This document shows, piece by piece, positions 61,666-64,000 of a stretch of 64,000 bases of DNA. Origin of the DNA: Berkiella sp963829835. GTDB lineage: Bacteria > Pseudomonadota > Gammaproteobacteria > Berkiellales > Berkiellaceae. The notes beneath the pieces are model-generated. The model was not told the origin of the DNA. It was given only the letters and a program-made list of their open reading frames with translations, and made no database searches. A program made the position numbers and the translations under genes. The DNA is taken from contig CAWHKC010000003.1 in the NCBI GenBank assembly GCA_963829835.1, positions 606,157 to 670,156 of the forward strand. Reading direction: 5' to 3'. Position 1 is the first letter of the stretch, and each line of letters starts with the position of its first letter.

Positions 61666-63091
61666 GTTAGGGCAATTTAGAAATGTCCTAGCCCCCAGCA
61701 AGTTAAAAATGTCCGCTGGTTATATTATCATTGACCCTTCTAAGTGGGGCATTGTTCCTAGAGATGGGTTGATTAGTCATTCTTTGGTTTAAAAATTCAT
61801 GCATTTGTCTTATTCCCATGACCCGCTCTTGGAAATCATATTTTCTGATTGTTTCGTATTCTAAAGTATTATTACCATAGTAAAGTTTGATTTCGCCATT
61901 AGATGATTCACTAACAGTGATTGATTTACCGATCATACTACGTGGATGTCGTTGATTCTTAATCATAAATAAAGATTTTTTAAAACTGATGGTGAGTTGC
62001 TTTGATATTTTCCTAATCGATTGAATGGTAAATGTTCTATCAAGTGATAGTTTCTCTTTGTCTGTTAGTGGTACATGAGCGTTTCCTTCTAATTTTGGCA
62101 CTTTACCAAAGCGTTTGTTATGAGCCACAAGATAAGTGCGTAGAAATTCATTTCCTTGTTCCATAGTTGAAATATTATGATATCTGAGGTCTTTAATCAG
62201 TCTATCTTGTAAAGTACGATTTGCACGTTCAACACGGCCTTTTGCTTGTGGGCTATTGGCGTTTATTATTGTGATATCTAGACTCTCTAATGCTCGTCCA
62301 AATTGCGTAAAACCATCACCTAATTTAGCTTCAGGATGATTTACTTTAAATACATTATGTTTATCAACATAAAAGGCACTAGGTTTTCCATGTTCAACAA
62401 GATAATTTTTGACTGTGTCAAAGTAATCAAAAGTGGTTTCTGCTTTAACAAATCGTAATTGAAGAAAACAGCTTGTTGCATCATCAATTAGGACCAACAA
62501 TGTACATTTAGGTCCACGCCCTTCAAACCAATCATGAACAGAACCATCCATTTGTACCAGCTCGCCCATAGTAGAACGCTTATGTCTAGGTTGATGTAAC
62601 GTTAACTCTTTAGCAGCTTTTACTTGACGGATGTTTGCTTCATGCATCCATTGCCTAATAGTTTCTTTAGAGATATGAATTTGATAATGCTCAGTAAGCT
62701 TTTCAGAGGCTAGTGTTGGGCCATAATCCTCGTAGTGCTCACGAATAAGTGACAACACACGATCTTTAAGTTTGTCGCTATGTCGATGGTTTGATTTACC
62801 TCTCTTTTTGGATATTAGTGCGGGCGCACCACCATCCAAATAGGCCTTCTTCAGTCTTCTTAAGTGCCTAGGGGTGAGGTCTAAGTAGCTAGCTCCAAGC
62901 GTCAAAGAGAGCCGCTTATCGATGATCTTTTCTAGTATTTTCAACGTGTAAACTTCTTTTTCGCTCATGGTAAATGTCCCCTGCATAGCCCTCTCCTTGG
63001 GAAGTTTGCACATACATCAAGTATGGCTGAAGATTTACACAGCGGACATTTCTAAATTGCTCAAAGCGGACATTTGAAAATTGCTCTTACA
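61664..63091. mobile_element. Insertion sequence, ISNCY/IS1202-like, complete
   Basis: The element of about 1.43 kb is bounded by 24-bp inverted repeats (61664-61687 and 63068-63091) that agree in 20 of 24 positions and start with TGT. Inside the right end the motif GCAATTTAGAAATGTCCGC occurs once more (about 63040-63060), a subterminal repeat. A 15-17 bp direct repeat flanks it. It carries one intact transposase gene and no passenger. Intact ends and matching target duplication suggest recent insertion. Confidence 0.88.
61703..62986 (-). CDS. ISNCY-type DDE transposase
   Basis: The ATG at 62986 has AAGGAG six bases upstream, giving 427 residues. A helix-turn-helix part (about 15-60: LSLTLGASYLDLTPRHLRRLKKAY) is followed by a second DNA-binding part and an rve-type integrase core with D in LVQMDGSVHDWF, D in FYVDKHNVF and E in GRVERANRTLQD. 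The frame is intact. The upstream Met at 63013 lacks a ribosome site. It lies in the insertion sequence with terminal repeats. Confidence 0.9.
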   Translation of the reverse strand: MQGTFTMSEKEVYTLKILEKIIDKRLSLTLGASYLDLTPRHLRRLKKAYLDGGAPALISKKRGKSNHRHSDKLKDRVLSLIREHYEDYGPTLASEKLTEHYQIHISKETIRQWMHEANIRQVKAAKELTLHQPRHKRSTMGELVQMDGSVHDWFEGRGPKCTLLVLIDDATSCFLQLRFVKAETTFDYFDTVKNYLVEHGKPSAFYVDKHNVFKVNHPEAKLGDGFTQFGRALESLDITIINANSPQAKGRVERANRTLQDRLIKDLRYHNISTMEQGNEFLRTYLVAHNKRFGKVPKLEGNAHVPLTDKEKLSLDRTFTIQSIRKISKQLTISFKKSLFMIKNQRHPRSMIGKSITVSESSNGEIKLYYGNNTLEYETIRKYDFQERVMGIRQMHEFLNQRMTNQPISRNNAPLRRVNDNITSGHF

Positions 63092-63108
63092 ATTAAACTA
63101 TTTAATTG
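63092..63108. repeat. Right target-site duplication of the insertion sequence
   Basis: This is the second copy of the 17-bp sequence found at 61649-61665. It lies directly next to the right inverted repeat. The original target is AT-rich and intergenic, about 60-80 bp upstream of the next gene. Confidence 0.85.
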
Positions 63109-63166
63109 AACTAATTTTTTAAATTACTGTCATATCATTAAACCCTCTCTTTTGAAGGAGAATGAT

Positions 63167-63993
63167 ATGTCTACGCATGGAGTAATCTTTGTAGAGGATA
63201 TTGTTAGTAAACAAATAGTCGATAATATGGCAAAACATTTGAATGATCTGTTCCAAGCTGGGGGGATACAAGTTTTGATGGTGTTTGTAAAGCAGATGAT
63301 AAGATTTATGATGGTCGATTATTTTTTCGTGCAACTGTTGATAAAAAAAAATTAGAAGTTACTCCCCTTCCGATAACAATGGATGAAAAAAAAGTGGCTA
63401 TTGTTGATGCTATGTCGAATAAAGGAGAAAGTTTTAGTGCATTTATGGCGAAGGTTGGACCTGTTTTGATGAATGATCCCAGAATTAAAGAAATTATTGA
63501 TAAGTATGAATCTCATACCCCAGGTGGAGGTGAAATACTTAAAAGGTTTATTGTCTCAGAAGGCGCTTTTACTATTTTTGAAGCAGCACAACGAAGAAAA
63601 AATGATGATGCTCAATGCAATCAAGATTGGAACTTAGCATTTAAAAATAGAGGTGTAACTAGTGACAAAATTAAAGCTGAAGAAGCAATAATTAAGTCTT
63701 GCACGGAGAAAATTACAGAGTTGAAGAGTGTAAAGCCCACTGATGAACTACATAAAAAACAGATCAAAACAAACATAGAAGAATTAAAAGCGCAAATAAC
63801 AGAAGCAACAAAAAAGATTAAACCACTAACAGAAATAAAAAAGGCGCAAAGTGAGAAGATGGATAGGTTAGAACCTCATCGCGTTGAGGTAAAAAATTCG
63901 ATAGATACTATAGTAAAAGCGGCAAGAACAGAAGCGTTGGAATATAGAAAAGGTAATGAAGCTCCTCGCCCAGAGACTAGAGCAAAATTATAA
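63167..63993 (+). pseudogene. Hypothetical coiled-coil protein gene, frame broken at a G6 run
   Basis: The ATG at 63167 has AAGGAG six bases upstream and opens MSTHGVIFVEDIVSKQIVDN. At six G (63260-63265) the frame is lost: adding one G gives LFQAGGDTSFDGVCKADDK and runs without a stop through MDEKKVAIVDAM (at 63379) to the stop at 63991. As given, the first frame ends at 63355 and the second needs its own start at 63379. The full protein would be about 275 residues with a coiled coil near 175-250. The family is unknown. A real frameshift and a base-calling error are both possible. Confidence 0.65.
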
Positions 63994-64000
63994 ACTTACT

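Noticed and set aside
1..64000. tRNA, rRNA, CRISPR and prophage features
   Set aside because: I looked for cloverleaf-like and rRNA segments and for phage structural genes and saw none that I could support.

Overview
The window is AT-rich, gene-dense chromosomal DNA from a gammaproteobacterium that looks like a member of the Legionellales (Legionella, Berkiella or a relative). The main reasons are a protein resembling the Legionella Dot/Icm effector AnkH, a transporter resembling the Legionella Pht (phagosomal amino-acid) family, and several proteins with eukaryotic-type domains (RasGEF, Ser/Thr kinase, PP2C, a DOT1-like methyltransferase, ankyrin repeats, Sel1 repeats). These sit among ordinary gammaproteobacterial housekeeping genes. 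No secretion-system gene lies in the window, so effector calls are inference.

Layout. 1-346 is the start of sohB. 460-7024 is a complete cytochrome c maturation operon, ccmABCDEFGHI, followed by a 39-residue membrane protein. 7112-8897 holds cysZ and yheT. 9034-11763 has a Sel1-repeat lipoprotein and an AsmA-like protein. 12167-15800 holds ttcA, a MidA-like methyltransferase with a TPR and tail anchor, and a Ppx/GppA gene broken at a run of nine G. 15840-17374 is an ABC-F protein behind a leader that looks like an attenuator. 18867-25779 includes a TerC protein, UraA, an M50 protease, the DOT1-like and AnkH-like pair, and thiamine pyrophosphokinase. 25955-30602 has a Thr-rich lipoprotein, two paralogous six-cysteine exported proteins, NDH-2 and an exported histidine phosphatase. 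31372-34882 pairs an ACP-AMP ligase-PlsC fusion with a PP2C phosphatase. 38510-40840 carries two sugar-nucleotide enzymes of the WbpE/WbpB type. 41044-48834 has EndA, RimK, a RasGEF-domain protein, an HU-like protein with a histone H1-like tail, a hydrolase lacking the usual oxyanion motif, and a rhomboid protease. 48967-56293 has a nucleotidyltransferase-domain protein, a Pht-like MFS transporter behind a branched-chain amino acid attenuator, CorA, a double-glycine leader peptide, a Ser/Thr kinase and a YfiR-like protein. 56458-61582 has an aldehyde dehydrogenase, a lipoprotein, and a type III polyketide synthase overlapping a methyltransferase, then a VIT1-type metal transporter. The end holds an insertion sequence with target duplication and a second gene broken at a G run.

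Three families of palindromic intergenic repeats recur throughout: a CCGCGG-rich family (A), a family with a GAAGCTTC core (B) and a GTAGGGGC family (C).

The most interesting observations are the Ile/Val/Leu-rich leader peptide with terminator before the MFS gene, the pentapeptide leader and 16-bp start-sequestering stem before the ABC-F gene, the bacteriocin-like double-glycine peptide, the RasGEF and DOT1-like proteins, the type III PKS pair, and two reading-frame breaks that both fall in G homopolymers. All calls come from reading the sequence; no database search was run.
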